Positions 52,304 to 61,376 of a stretch of 64,000 nt of DNA are shown one piece after another (within the stretch, counting starts at the first letter, position 1; every line of letters starts with the position of its first letter). Source of the DNA: Celeribacter marinus (lineage in GTDB: Bacteria > Pseudomonadota > Alphaproteobacteria > Rhodobacterales > Rhodobacteraceae); NCBI RefSeq assembly GCF_001308265.1, contig NZ_CP012023.1, positions 124,001 to 188,000 on the forward strand. Reading direction: 5' to 3'. Below the pieces are notes generated by a model. It searched no databases. It saw only the letters and a program-made list of their open reading frames with translations, and was not told the DNA's origin. The position numbers were made by a program, and so were the translations under genes.

Positions 52304-52909
52304 AGAAAGCGGCAGATCTACATCCGCCTAAACAGCGCACCTCAGAATCGGTAGCTCAGGCGGTTGTGCCCTCCCGCAACCAACTGTTCGCCAGAATGAT
52401 GTGCTACACATTTTGCTACACTTTTATATCTGGGATTTTCTATTAATATATTGTTATTAAACGATTATAAGTAATATATAATAATGCTGTGGCTGACTAT
52501 CTGTCCGCCACTTACCCCCCCCTTGAGTTATTGTTTTTCCGTCCGCCTCACGCCGATTCCTTCTGACAATGCCATGGCAATTGTTGTGTCTTTCCCGATT
52601 GCGAACTTAACGAATGGGATTATAGGGTCGGCGTTCCATCGTCCTTACATCGAGAAAAGCCCCGAAGCATCGCAGCAACGGGGACGGGGAGGCTCCAAAT
52701 TGGCCCTTCGGATGATCGTTAGAAACAGCACTTGGGGAATGCCCACAATCAATCTGTCGACGTTGGTGGTGTGTAGGCATCGACCGCCATTGCGGAGTTA
52801 TTGGACGTGGTCGGGACGTCGATTTCGTGGCGCGCGCGTCGATCAGGTGGGACGGTGATCGTCCCGATGTTCGCTAAATGACCCCGCAATAAGCCACACG
52901 GTGGTGGTA
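52304..52909 (+). other. 606-base stretch without a recognised gene
   Basis: An AT-rich part (52400-52490) is followed by a 124-residue reading (52484-52858) that has no motif and an amino acid make-up unlike its neighbours. A tRNA-like GGTAGCTCAG string at 52350 does not extend into a cloverleaf. Probably decayed or intergenic DNA. Confidence 0.5.
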
Positions 52910-53398
52910 TTACCAAGTTGCACTTTGCGTGGCGCCCTCGACGATTTCTTGCATGCGGCGCAGCGTCCCTGACTCCACTCCGTCTGGCAGATCATCAAGG
53001 CCAAAATACCCAACCTCGGCAATCTCCATGCTACTCGGTTTGCTTGGGATAGAGCCGGTCGCTTGACATAGGTAGACCAAAATGTGGTCTCTTTTGCTGA
53101 CACCGCTGTTAAAGAAAACACCATGAAAGCTTGGCTTTCCCGTGAGGTCCAGTCCGGTCTCCTGACGTAATTCTTTGCTCAAAGCGTGCTCAATTGTCTC
53201 GCCTTTTTCGACGCCACCGCCCGGAAAGTGCCAGCCGGGGGTGTATGTGTGGCGCACCAGTAAAAATTTGCCATCGTCACATTGTACGATCGCGCGCACG
53301 CCAAGGGTCAGCCCACGGGTCATGAGGAAAAAGGAGTGAAGGGCGCGACTGAATACTGTTCGGGCGATCCCTCTGTTCCCATCTTGGAGGGAGGTCAT
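52910..53398 (-). CDS. Nudix hydrolase
   Basis: A 162-residue hydrolase of nucleoside diphosphate derivatives. The Nudix box reads 'GGVEKGETIEHALSKELRQE' followed by TGL; compared with G-x5-E-x7-REUxEExGU the arginine is Lys and one of the paired glutamates is Gln. It follows 'CDDGKFLLVRHTYTPGWHFP'. The start overlaps the stop of the dehydratase gene by 4 bases, so the two are co-translated; a link to sugar-nucleotide metabolism is therefore plausible but unproven. Confidence 0.87.
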   Translation of the reverse strand: MTSLQDGNRGIARTVFSRALHSFFLMTRGLTLGVRAIVQCDDGKFLLVRHTYTPGWHFPGGGVEKGETIEHALSKELRQETGLDLTGKPSFHGVFFNSGVSKRDHILVYLCQATGSIPSKPSSMEIAEVGYFGLDDLPDGVESGTLRRMQEIVEGATQSATW

Positions 53399-55359
53399 GC
53401 GCGGGCGTCCTCGGTGTGGGGTGTAGACGTTTGCCCTGCTTTTTCGCGTTCCGCATCCCAGATAAGGTCAAAAATATCTTTCGTCAGCGGCGCGTAATCA
53501 AGTGGAAGCTCGTCTAGAATTTTGACGATTTCAGGGAGGTCGAACCGCTCACAAGCGCGCATTAGCCTATCCAGGATTGACATGAGGTCGCTCATCGCAA
53601 GGGAGGCCTCCGATGCTGTCATGATGCGTGGGTGCTGTGTCGGTGCGGGATTGTTCCCGATAAGCAGCTCCTCATACAGCTTCTCACCCTTTCGCAAGCC
53701 CGTGATGCAAATTGGTATATCACCCATATCAGGGATGAGCTGTTCGGGGTGCTCTACGAGGTATGGCGTCAGCCCATGCAGCTTCACCATGTTCAAGGCA
53801 AGCTCAAGGATTTTGACCGGTTCCCCCATATCCAAGACAAAAACATCGCCGCCTTTGCCCATTGCGCCCGCTTGAATCACCAGTTGTGATGCTTCGGGAA
53901 TCGTCATGAAATAGCGTGTGATATCTTGATGCGTGATCGTGATCGGACCGCCGTTTTCAATCTGAGTGCGAAATAGCGGGATAACTGATCCCGATGAGCC
54001 GAGCACATTCCCAAAGCGCACCATTGAAAATGTGGTGGCTGAATTCTCTTGTGCATGTGCTTGGCATATCAATTCAGCGACACGTTTGCTCGCCCCCATA
54101 ATATTCGTAGGCCGTACGGCTTTATCGGTTGAAATTAAAATGAAATTTTCTACACCAAGCTTTGCGGCAGCGCGGGTGATCGCCAGTGTGCCAAAGACGT
54201 TGTTTCGAATGCCCTCGACTACGTTTTCTTCGACGAGTGGAACGTGTTTGTAGGCGGCCGCATGAAAAATGGTTTGAACATTGAACGCCTTGATGACTGC
54301 CTCAAGGCGTTGACTATGTTGGACAGAGCCTAAAACAGGTACGATATTGACTTTGGATGTCAGTTGCGCTGCGGTTGCGGCGAGCTCGGCCTCAATCGTG
54401 TATAGGGCAAATTCGGACACTTCAAAGAGCACAAGCGTTGTGGGGGTTTGGCGCAGGATCTGGCGGCAAAGCTCACTCCCAATCGATCCACCCGCACCGG
54501 ACACCATGACCACGCGTCCAGTAATGTTTTTGCCGAGTAATTCGACGTCAGGCGCCACGGGGTCGCGGCCAAGCAGGTCTTCGGCTGACACCGTACGCAA
54601 CTCTGAAATTTTTGCTTCGCCACTGATGATTTCGGACATGCCCGGGATCGTTTTGATCTCCACTTGCAGGTCTTTAAGTGAGTTTATGATGTCGCGGCGG
54701 CGCGCGCGGCCTAAACTCGGAATGGCCAATAAGATGACCGAGGCACCCGTTTCGTGGATTAACTGCGGAATTTGATCGGGGGCATCGACGCTCAATCCAC
54801 CAATCGCCAAATTCTGGAGCGCGGGATTGTCATCAACAAGTGCAACGGGCGCATAATCGCGACCGTGAAACAATGAGTTCAAAAGCTGTAAACCAGAATC
54901 GCCAGCCCCGTAGATAATAACAGGCCGCTTTCGTGATCGGTTCGGATTGCGGAAAAAAGTTCGAGTGATAAAGCGCAGCCCGCCCACAGAAAGGAAGACA
55001 AACATAATAAAAATGATCGGTACTGACCTTGGCAGGCTTGCACCTATGAGGGTGCCGGCACCGTAGAGCACGATCGCGGACACAATCGCGCCTTTTCCGA
55101 TGGCAATGAGAATTCGGCCGGTGATGTAGCGAAGCATGGCGCGATAAAGCCCAAAAAACCGAAAGGCGATCAATGCCGTTGCAACGCTGATCGCCATCGC
55201 CACCCAAATCTCTGGCGTGCTCAAAAACGCTAGGTTTTCCAATCTCAACAGCATCGCGAAAACAAAGGACAGGGCAATCAAAGTTGCATCCATCGCGAGC
55301 ATCAAAACAACTTTTGTTTTTCGGCTTAAGGCCGAAAGGTATTTAATGTAATTCGACAT
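53395..55359 (-). CDS. Membrane-bound nucleotide-sugar 4,6-dehydratase (CapD/WbpM/PglF type)
   Basis: A 654-residue inner-membrane enzyme that makes 4-keto-6-deoxy sugar nucleotides, probably from UDP-GlcNAc, for surface glycans. About four N-terminal helices (15-120, 'VVLMLAMDATLIALSFVFAM'), a CoA-binding-like domain with 'VIIYGAGDSGLQLLNSLFHG', then the SDR domain: 'VVMVSGAGGSIGSELCRQIL', 'IFHAAAYKHVPLVEENVVEG' and the active site 'ILISTDKAVRPTNIMGASKR', in which Met replaces the usual catalytic Tyr, as known for this branch. It is linked to the Nudix gene by a 4-base overlap. Confidence 0.92.
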   Translation of the reverse strand: MSNYIKYLSALSRKTKVVLMLAMDATLIALSFVFAMLLRLENLAFLSTPEIWVAMAISVATALIAFRFFGLYRAMLRYITGRILIAIGKGAIVSAIVLYGAGTLIGASLPRSVPIIFIMFVFLSVGGLRFITRTFFRNPNRSRKRPVIIYGAGDSGLQLLNSLFHGRDYAPVALVDDNPALQNLAIGGLSVDAPDQIPQLIHETGASVILLAIPSLGRARRRDIINSLKDLQVEIKTIPGMSEIISGEAKISELRTVSAEDLLGRDPVAPDVELLGKNITGRVVMVSGAGGSIGSELCRQILRQTPTTLVLFEVSEFALYTIEAELAATAAQLTSKVNIVPVLGSVQHSQRLEAVIKAFNVQTIFHAAAYKHVPLVEENVVEGIRNNVFGTLAITRAAAKLGVENFILISTDKAVRPTNIMGASKRVAELICQAHAQENSATTFSMVRFGNVLGSSGSVIPLFRTQIENGGPITITHQDITRYFMTIPEASQLVIQAGAMGKGGDVFVLDMGEPVKILELALNMVKLHGLTPYLVEHPEQLIPDMGDIPICITGLRKGEKLYEELLIGNNPAPTQHPRIMTASEASLAMSDLMSILDRLMRACERFDLPEIVKILDELPLDYAPLTKDIFDLIWDAEREKAGQTSTPHTEDARA

Positions 55360-55473
55360 AAAGGGTAACCTTGGATATCATTCGAGGGCAGACTAACGGA
55401 CCCGAGGCCTAGCAACAACTCGCAATGAGTGCGGATGAGGCCTTGCCCCATTTGAGGTCTGGGTCTTTATCGT

Positions 55474-56076
55474 TCAATCGATCATCCACACGTCATAACG
55501 CGTTGTTTTTCCCAATATTTGATGTGAACAGGGCTTGATGCCTATCATCGGATCGGCTTTTGCAGGCCATTTCAGGACGACTCGGGAGCGCGCGGTTTCG
55601 AGTGCCACGCGCATCAAATCGGCGGCATCGACATCGGTTCCAACGATATCGCGGACTTGACGCAATTCTAATTTCACCAACGCGGTGGATTTGCGGGGGG
55701 GGTGCATCGGGTCGATCAAGATTGCTTGGGCATCGAGTTGGGGCAGCACATCTTTTGCGTCCCCCTGTATCAGTGTCATGCGCTCGATGATGTCGCGTAA
55801 TTCCCCACCTTCTTGAGCGGCGTCAGCCATGCCTTTGGCCAAGAGCGCGTGCATCTTTTGCGACCGCTCGATCAGTGTGACCTGCGCGCCCAGCGATGCG
55901 AGCAAAAATGAATCCCGACCAAGGCCCGCAGTGGCGTCCACAATCATCGGGGTTTTGCCGTTGCGCAGACCCATCGCTTTTGCCAATGCCTGTCCGCGCC
56001 CGCCGCCAAAGCGGAGCCTGTGCGCCACCGCGCCACCGACGAAATCCACGCGTAATTCACGATCTTTCTGTTTCAT
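55474..56076 (-). CDS. rsmJ: 16S rRNA (guanine-1516-N2)-methyltransferase RsmJ
   Basis: A 200-residue SAM-dependent methyltransferase. 'LRVDFVGGAVAHRLRFGGGR' and 'GQALAKAMGLRNGKTPMIVD' open the fold; the SAM motif is 'ATAGLGRDSFLLASLGAQVT'; 'AILIDPMHPPRKSTALVK' is the RsmJ-specific active-site stretch. At 200 residues it is a little shorter than the E. coli protein. It stands between the LacI and dehydratase genes and is transcribed in the same direction as the LacI gene, 19 bases away. Confidence 0.85.
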   Translation of the reverse strand: MKQKDRELRVDFVGGAVAHRLRFGGGRGQALAKAMGLRNGKTPMIVDATAGLGRDSFLLASLGAQVTLIERSQKMHALLAKGMADAAQEGGELRDIIERMTLIQGDAKDVLPQLDAQAILIDPMHPPRKSTALVKLELRQVRDIVGTDVDAADLMRVALETARSRVVLKWPAKADPMIGIKPCSHQILGKTTRYDVWMID

Positions 56077-56095
56077 CGTGTTTTCATGCCCCGTG

Positions 56096-57166
56096 CTACG
56101 CGCTTTCGCGAACGACCATGCGCCCGATGAATGTTTTGTCGAGCTGCGTGGTCTGTGAGCTTTCCAACACGTCGACGAGGTAGTTGGCCATATCCGTAAG
56201 CGGTTGGCGGTATGTCGTTAGACGGTAATTGGGGCTTTCGCCCTGTGGCACATCGTCAAAGCCGATCACGGCAATATCTTCGGGTACTTTCAAACCCAAA
56301 CGGTGGCGGATCGCGTCGATGGTACCAAGTGCAAGGGCATCGTTTTCACACACGATAATATCGGGCAATTCGGCGCGGGTTTTGCCACCAAAGGCCTCAG
56401 CGACAATATCGGCGGCAAGTATGGGATCATAGGCGGGCACGGGCACGCTGTCGCAGGTTTCACCAAAGGTCTGCATCCAGAAATCAACAAAGGTTTCTTT
56501 GCGCGACAAGTGGGCCGAGTCGGTGCGCGGGCCGGCGAGGTAGAATGGCTTGCGATATCCGCGATCACGCACATATTCGGCGATTTCAATAGTCGCGGCG
56601 CGGTCATCAACGGAAATCGATATCGTGTCCTCATTTTCGGACGAGCGCGCAAAGATGATGAGTTTCTTAAAGTGCCGCGCTTTGTAGGCGGCGTCTAACA
56701 CCTCGTCATCAAACTGGATGCCGATCAAAATCGTTGCGTCCACGCGCCGCCGACTGGCGTTGAGCAGGGCAGGGGCCGCATCGTTACGGTTCAAGGTGTT
56801 GACCAACATCGTATCCCAACCACGACTGCGCAAAGCGCGCGTGAGACGTTCGAGCATCACCAGTTTGTGCGGATTGGCAAAGTCGTCGATCAAAAGCGCC
56901 ACAAGGTTGGAGCGATCGGAGGCCAGTGCCACGGCCCGTAGATCGGGCACATATCCAAGCGCTTCGGCGGCGGCCATGACTTTTTCGCGTGATTTGGACG
57001 AGATCGACGCATCCTTTTTGAACGCACGATTCACCGTCCAGCGCGACACGCCTGCGGCCGTGGCAACATCATCTGCCGTGATGTTCAAGGGAAGGTCGGA
57101 CGATTTCAAACGGTGCGCTCCTACGTGTGGCAGATTTCTTTTTAGGCGGAAACTCTTGGGATTCAT
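56096..57166 (-). CDS. LacI-family repressor of the inositol operon
   Basis: A 356-residue regulator. The ATG at 57166 is used because the upstream in-frame codons run through the operator palindromes. The helix-turn-helix 'DVATAAGVSRWTVNRAF' is at about residues 32-48, with the hinge helix region 'SREKVMAAAEALGYVPDLRA'; the sugar-binding core follows ('NLVALLIDDFANPHKLVMLE', 'VIGFDDVPQGESPNYRLTTY'). Two perfect palindromes between it and iolG are the obvious operators, so it probably represses both itself and the inositol genes until inositol or a product binds. Confidence 0.9.
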   Translation of the reverse strand: MNPKSFRLKRNLPHVGAHRLKSSDLPLNITADDVATAAGVSRWTVNRAFKKDASISSKSREKVMAAAEALGYVPDLRAVALASDRSNLVALLIDDFANPHKLVMLERLTRALRSRGWDTMLVNTLNRNDAAPALLNASRRRVDATILIGIQFDDEVLDAAYKARHFKKLIIFARSSENEDTISISVDDRAATIEIAEYVRDRGYRKPFYLAGPRTDSAHLSRKETFVDFWMQTFGETCDSVPVPAYDPILAADIVAEAFGGKTRAELPDIIVCENDALALGTIDAIRHRLGLKVPEDIAVIGFDDVPQGESPNYRLTTYRQPLTDMANYLVDVLESSQTTQLDKTFIGRMVVRESA

Positions 57167-57217
57167 AGTCTTTTTAAGGGTCTTGGGCGGGGCCGTTCGG
57201 TGCGCGCGTGTGATTTT

Positions 57218-57254
57218 TGCACGCGCGTGCACAAAAGTCTTGCACGCGCGTGCA
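57218..57254 (+). promoter_or_regulatory. Tandem palindromic operators for the LacI-type regulator
   Basis: TGCACGCGCGTGCA occurs twice, at 57218-57231 and 57241-57254, each a perfect 14-bp palindrome with the central CG typical of LacI-family sites. The centres are 23 bp apart, about two helical turns, so two dimers could bind one face. They lie between the divergent regulator and iolG. A weaker TGCGCGCGTG is next to them at 57201-57210. Confidence 0.85.
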
Positions 57255-57314
57255 AAATGAATATGACTCTCCACAAGAACGCGGCGAGGAGAGTCGCGAC
57301 AAAGGGAGATTGTC

Positions 57315-58307
57315 ATGCTTAAGGTTGGTTTGTTGGGGGCTGGACGCATCGGTCAGGTCCATGCCGTGAATATTGCGGGCAACGCGCGCTCGACGCTTGT
57401 TGCTGTGTCTGATGTGTTTGAGGCATCGGCCCAGTCACTTGGTGCCACACACGGATGTGAGGTGCGCAGTACCGAGGACATTTTGAACGATCCAAGTATT
57501 GATGCGGTTTTGATTGCCACGTCTACGGACACCCATTCAGGTCTGATTGAGGCCGCCACGGCGGCGGGCAAGGCGGTCTTGTGTGAGAAGCCTGTTGATT
57601 TGTCATTGGAGCGGGCCAAGGCCTGTCTTGATGCGACGGCGTCCTCGGGCAAGCCTGTCATGATCGGCTTTAACCGCCGGTTTGATCCAAGTTTTGCGAC
57701 ATTGCGCGGTGCATTGGCTGCGGGCGAAGTGGGCAAGGCCGAGCTTTTGTCGCTGACATCTTTTGATCCCGCACCGCCGCCGGTGTCCTACATCAAAGTG
57801 TCGGGCGGATTGTTTCGCGACATGATGATCCACGATTTTGACATGGCCAACTTTTTGATGGGGGATCGCCCTGTCACAGTGCGCGCCGTTGGCTCATCTA
57901 TTGTCGATCCCGAGATTGGCGCGGCGGGAGATGTCGATACTGCCGTGGTGACCATGACCTACGCAGACGGGCGTATTGCCGTGATCAAAAACAGCCGCCG
58001 TGCGGTGTATGGCTATGATCAACGTATTGAGTTGCTTGGCTCCGAGGGGCTGCTTCAGGCGCAAAATATGTTGGAAAACACAGTCGTGAAATCCACCACT
58101 GCGGGCGTTGTGTCGGCTAAGCCGACCTACTTTTTCCTTGAGCGCTACATGCCGGCCTATGCCGCTGAGTGGGAGGCCTTTGTGTCAGCTGCACTCGATG
58201 GCACGCCGATGCCTGTCACGCTTGAGGATGGTATCGCCGCTTTGGCGATGGCCGAAGCCGCCACGCACAGTTTCCAGACGGGGCAGGCGGTCGACGTTAG
58301 CCTCTAA
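57315..58307 (+). CDS. iolG: Inositol 2-dehydrogenase
   Basis: A 330-residue NAD-dependent Gfo/Idh/MocA enzyme that oxidises myo-inositol to 2-keto-myo-inositol. The N-terminal Rossmann motif is 'VGLLGAGRIGQVHAVNIAG'; 'LCEKPVDLSLERAKACL' holds the catalytic Lys of the E-K-P motif; 'GGLFRDMMIHDFDMANFLMG' holds the catalytic Asp-His pair. GGGAGA precedes the ATG. It is the first gene after the tandem operators and begins the operon. Confidence 0.9.
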   Translation: MLKVGLLGAGRIGQVHAVNIAGNARSTLVAVSDVFEASAQSLGATHGCEVRSTEDILNDPSIDAVLIATSTDTHSGLIEAATAAGKAVLCEKPVDLSLERAKACLDATASSGKPVMIGFNRRFDPSFATLRGALAAGEVGKAELLSLTSFDPAPPPVSYIKVSGGLFRDMMIHDFDMANFLMGDRPVTVRAVGSSIVDPEIGAAGDVDTAVVTMTYADGRIAVIKNSRRAVYGYDQRIELLGSEGLLQAQNMLENTVVKSTTAGVVSAKPTYFFLERYMPAYAAEWEAFVSAALDGTPMPVTLEDGIAALAMAEAATHSFQTGQAVDVSL

Positions 58308-58429
58308 GTCAAGAGTTCGCGCGGCCCCATAGGAGGTGGAGCCGCGCACATGCATCGGGTGCCGTGCGGCATCTGATATCGAAAGGTGGCCGATTTTAGC
58401 CGCCACAAAATTCCTAGGGAGGAATACCA

Positions 58430-59353
58430 ATGAATAAACTACTCGCATCCGTTGCAACCGCTGCTGCCGTTGCTGTTGCGGCTCCTGTGTTTGCTGCGGA
58501 CATCATCGTCGTTGCACACGGTCAGGCCAATGACCCGTTCTGGTCCGTTGTCAAAAACGGCGTTCAAAAAGCGGGCGAAGATACAGGCGCAAACGTTGAA
58601 TTCCGTTCGCCCGAAACCTTTGACATGGTTGCTATGAGCCAGCTCATCGACGCAGCTGTGAACCAAGAGCCTGATGGCATTGTGGTCTCCATCCCTGACG
58701 CCGATGCGCTTGGCCCATCGATCCAGCGCGCTGTTGCTGCCGGTATCCCCGTGATTTCCATGAACTCAGGTTCTGATGTCGCCGAAGAGCTTGGCGCATT
58801 GTTGCACGTGGGTCAGTCCGAGTATGACGCTGGTGTTGCCGCAGGCAAAAAACTTGCCTCCATGGGCGGCACAAAAGGCATCTGTGTGAACCAGGAAGTG
58901 GGCAACGTGGCGCTTGATCTGCGGTGCGAAGGGTTTGCGGACGGGTTCGCTCAAGAGGTCAAGGTGATCCCGACCCAAGCCGATCCAGCAGAAGTTGAAT
59001 CCAAAGTGCGTGCAGCGCTCGATAGCGATCCCGATGTTGATACGGTTCTGGGCCTTGGCGCCTCTTTGGTGGGGGAACCCGCCGTCGCCGCCGTCGAAGC
59101 ACTCGGGCGCACAGACGTTCTCATCGCGTCCTTCGATCTCTCCGCAGGCTTCCTCAAAGCGGTGTCCGAAGGCAAAGCGGCGTTCGCAATTGACCAACAG
59201 CAGTTTCTTCAGGGCTATCTGCCTGTCGTGTTCCTTGCGCTCAATGCCGAATACGGCCTGATGCCCGGTGGGAATGTGCCATCTGGTCCGAACCTCGTGA
59301 CCCAAGAGGCCGCAGGTCTGGTGATTGATCTGTCCGCACAAGGCATTCGCTAA
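58430..59353 (+). CDS. Inositol ABC transporter substrate-binding protein
   Basis: A 307-residue periplasmic sugar-binding protein of the RbsB/IbpA class. Signal peptide 'LLASVATAAAVAVAAPVFA'. 'IIVVAHGQANDPFWSVVKNG' is the typical first strand; 'VSIPDADALGPSIQRAVAAG' and 'SFDLSAGFLKAVSEGKAAFA' line the ligand cleft. The context with iolG and iolC points to myo-inositol (compare IbpA of Caulobacter). AGGGAGG lies before the ATG. A 12-bp hairpin (59362-59389) follows before the permease gene. Confidence 0.86.
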   Translation: MNKLLASVATAAAVAVAAPVFAADIIVVAHGQANDPFWSVVKNGVQKAGEDTGANVEFRSPETFDMVAMSQLIDAAVNQEPDGIVVSIPDADALGPSIQRAVAAGIPVISMNSGSDVAEELGALLHVGQSEYDAGVAAGKKLASMGGTKGICVNQEVGNVALDLRCEGFADGFAQEVKVIPTQADPAEVESKVRAALDSDPDVDTVLGLGASLVGEPAVAAVEALGRTDVLIASFDLSAGFLKAVSEGKAAFAIDQQQFLQGYLPVVFLALNAEYGLMPGGNVPSGPNLVTQEAAGLVIDLSAQGIR

Positions 59354-59361
59354 ACGAACTC

Positions 59362-59389
59362 GTCAGGCCGCACATCCGTGTGGCCTGAC
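59362..59389 (+). promoter_or_regulatory. Hairpin after the inositol-binding-protein gene
   Basis: GTCAGGCCGCAC (59362-59373) and GTGTGGCCTGAC (59378-59389) form a 12-bp stem with one mismatch-like G-T pair and an ATCC loop. No T-run follows at once. Likely an mRNA-protecting element between binding protein and permease. Confidence 0.62.
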
Positions 59390-59412
59390 ATCTATTTTGG
59401 GAGGAGCATTTT

Positions 59413-60519
59413 ATGGCGAGCGACACATCAGTTGCGAGTGACGAGCGGATCAAAACCGAGTCATTTGCCACCAAACTTATGAAACGACCCGAACTTGGCG
59501 CCATTGGTGGCGTGATCCTCGTGACCGTTTTCTTTCTTATCACCGCGGATAGCGCGATGTTCACCCTGTCGGGGATTATGAACTTTATGACACCCGCGGC
59601 ACAGCTTGGCATTCTGGGAATTGCGGCGGCGATGTTGATGATCGGCGGCGAGTTTGATCTGTCCATCGGCTCCATGATTGCCTTTGCGGGGATGATTTTC
59701 GGCGTGTTGACGGTCAACCTTGGCCTCCCGCTTTTGCTTGCCATTCCTCTCACTCTTGCCTTGTCCGCTGCAATTGGCGCGATCAACGGAACGATTGTTA
59801 TTCGCACGGGCCTGCCGTCTTTTATCGTGACACTTGCGGGTCTGTTCATCTTGCGCGGGATTTCCCTTGTCGGTTTGAAACTCTTCTCTGGCGGCTCAAC
59901 CCAGTTGCGCGGTGTGCGCGATGCGGTCGAGGGCGATCCATTGCTGAACCTGTTCTCGGGTGATGCATTCGAAGGCCTGTTTGCATGGTTGGCTGATATC
60001 GGCATGGTCGAGACGTTCAAAAACGGTGCGCCGAAAGTTCCGGGAATTCCCGTCGAGATCTTGTGGTTCATCGCGCTGGCGCTCATCGCCACCTATGTCT
60101 TGTTGCGCACACCTATCGGAAACTGGGTGTTTGCCACGGGCGGCGATTCCAATGCGGCGTCCAATTCGGGCGTGCCGACCAAGAAAGTCAAAATCTCCCT
60201 CTTTATGGTCACGGCTATGGCCGCGGCTCTGGTTGCGATCATCACGGTGATTGACGCGGGATCGACCGATGCGCGGCGTGGGTTTATGAAAGAGTTCGAG
60301 GCCATTATTGCCGCCGTTATTGGCGGGTGCTTGCTCACGGGGGGCTACGGCTCGGCGATTGGCGCATTCTTTGGTGCGATCATCTTTGGCATGGTCACCA
60401 TCGGTCTGACCTACACAAATTTTGATCAGGACTGGTTCCAGGTGTTTCTCGGCGGCATGTTGTTGCTCGCTGTGGTGTTCAATAACGTGATCCGCAAACG
60501 TGTAACGGGGGAGCGCTAA
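59413..60519 (+). CDS. Inositol ABC transporter permease
   Basis: A 368-residue permease of the RbsC/XylH/IatP class with about ten helices. '[20 protein letters not shown]' followed by GSM is the conserved loop-helix of this group; '[20 protein letters not shown]' and '[20 protein letters not shown]' (ATPase-contact loop) follow. A segment of about 55 residues (roughly 155-210) is inserted in the middle loop. It ends one base before the ATPase gene. Confidence 0.88.
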   Translation: MASDTSVASDERIKTESFATKLMKRPELGAIGGVILVTVFFLITADSAMFTLSGIMNFMTPAAQLGILGIAAAMLMIGGEFDLSIGSMIAFAGMIFGVLTVNLGLPLLLAIPLTLALSAAIGAINGTIVIRTGLPSFIVTLAGLFILRGISLVGLKLFSGGSTQLRGVRDAVEGDPLLNLFSGDAFEGLFAWLADIGMVETFKNGAPKVPGIPVEILWFIALALIATYVLLRTPIGNWVFATGGDSNAASNSGVPTKKVKISLFMVTAMAAALVAIITVIDAGSTDARRGFMKEFEAIIAAVIGGCLLTGGYGSAIGAFFGAIIFGMVTIGLTYTNFDQDWFQVFLGGMLLLAVVFNNVIRKRVTGER

Positions 60520-60520
60520 T

Positions 60521-61300
60521 ATGACCCATCCAATCATCCACATGGACGGCATCAAAAAGCACTTTGGCAATGTGATTGCCCTCAACGGTGTGACGTTCGA
60601 TGTCACCCCTGGTGAGTGTCACTGCCTGCTTGGCGATAACGGTGCGGGCAAGTCGACCTTTATCAAAACGATGTCGGGCGTGCATAAGCCGACCGCAGGC
60701 TCGATCAATTTCGAGGGAAAGCCGCTGTCGTTCAATTCGCCACGTGATGCGATGGAGGCGGGCATTGCCACGGTATTCCAAGATCTCGCGATGATCCCGC
60801 TGATGAGTGTGACGCGCAACTTTTTCATGGGGCGCGAGCCGACAAAGGGCAGGGGGCTGATGAGGCGCTTTGACATCGATGCCGCCAACGAGATTTGCAT
60901 GGACGAGATGCGCAAAATGGGGATTAACCTCCGCGCCCCTGACCAAGCGGTCGGGACGTTATCGGGTGGTGAGCGCCAAACCGTAGCGATTGCGCGCGCC
61001 GTGCATTTCGGGGCTAAAGTGTTGATCCTTGACGAGCCGACCTCGGCGCTCGGCGTGCGCCAAACGTCTAACGTATTGTCGACGATTGACCGTGTGCGCA
61101 GTCAGGGTGTCGGTGTTGTGTTTATCTCGCACAACGTGCGCCACGCCATGGCGGTGGGCGACCGCTTTACAGTGCTCAATCGGGGTCAAACCCTTGGCAC
61201 CGCTCAAAAAGGTGAGATCACCGCGTCCGAACTCCAAGACCTCATGGCGGGTGGTCAAGAGCTGGCGGAACTCGAAGGATCGCTCGGCGGCACCATCTAG
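60521..61300 (+). CDS. Inositol ABC transporter ATPase, single domain
   Basis: A 259-residue ATPase with Walker A 'GDNGAGKST', signature '[15 protein letters not shown]', Walker B '[12 protein letters not shown]' and H-loop '[11 protein letters not shown]'. Related sugar importers often use a double ATPase of about 500 residues (RbsA); this one has a single domain and must dimerise, as in several alphaproteobacterial inositol transporters. It abuts the permease gene by one base. Confidence 0.88.
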   Translation: MTHPIIHMDGIKKHFGNVIALNGVTFDVTPGECHCLLGDNGAGKSTFIKTMSGVHKPTAGSINFEGKPLSFNSPRDAMEAGIATVFQDLAMIPLMSVTRNFFMGREPTKGRGLMRRFDIDAANEICMDEMRKMGINLRAPDQAVGTLSGGERQTVAIARAVHFGAKVLILDEPTSALGVRQTSNVLSTIDRVRSQGVGVVFISHNVRHAMAVGDRFTVLNRGQTLGTAQKGEITASELQDLMAGGQELAELEGSLGGTI

Positions 61301-61313
61301 ATATATCCCCCCA

Positions 61314-61345
61314 GCGGGCGGTCCGAATAGGTTTGGATCGCCCGC
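61314..61345 (+). promoter_or_regulatory. Intergenic hairpin after the inositol ATPase gene
   Basis: GCGGGCGGTCC (from 61314) and GGATCGCCCGC (to 61345) pair over 11 positions with one G-T pair around a 10-base loop. It is followed by GAAAAC, not a T-run, so it is not a clear terminator; it may attenuate or protect the transcript between the transporter and catabolic genes. Confidence 0.5.
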
Positions 61346-61376
61346 GAAAACATTATGCTGACCAAAGGAACGCGTC

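Noticed and set aside
52350..52400. tRNA-like start GGTAGCTCAG
   Set aside because: The rest of a cloverleaf cannot be formed.
52484..52858. A 124-codon reading between the RES toxin and the Nudix gene
   Set aside because: No motif, unusual residue composition and no ribosome site.
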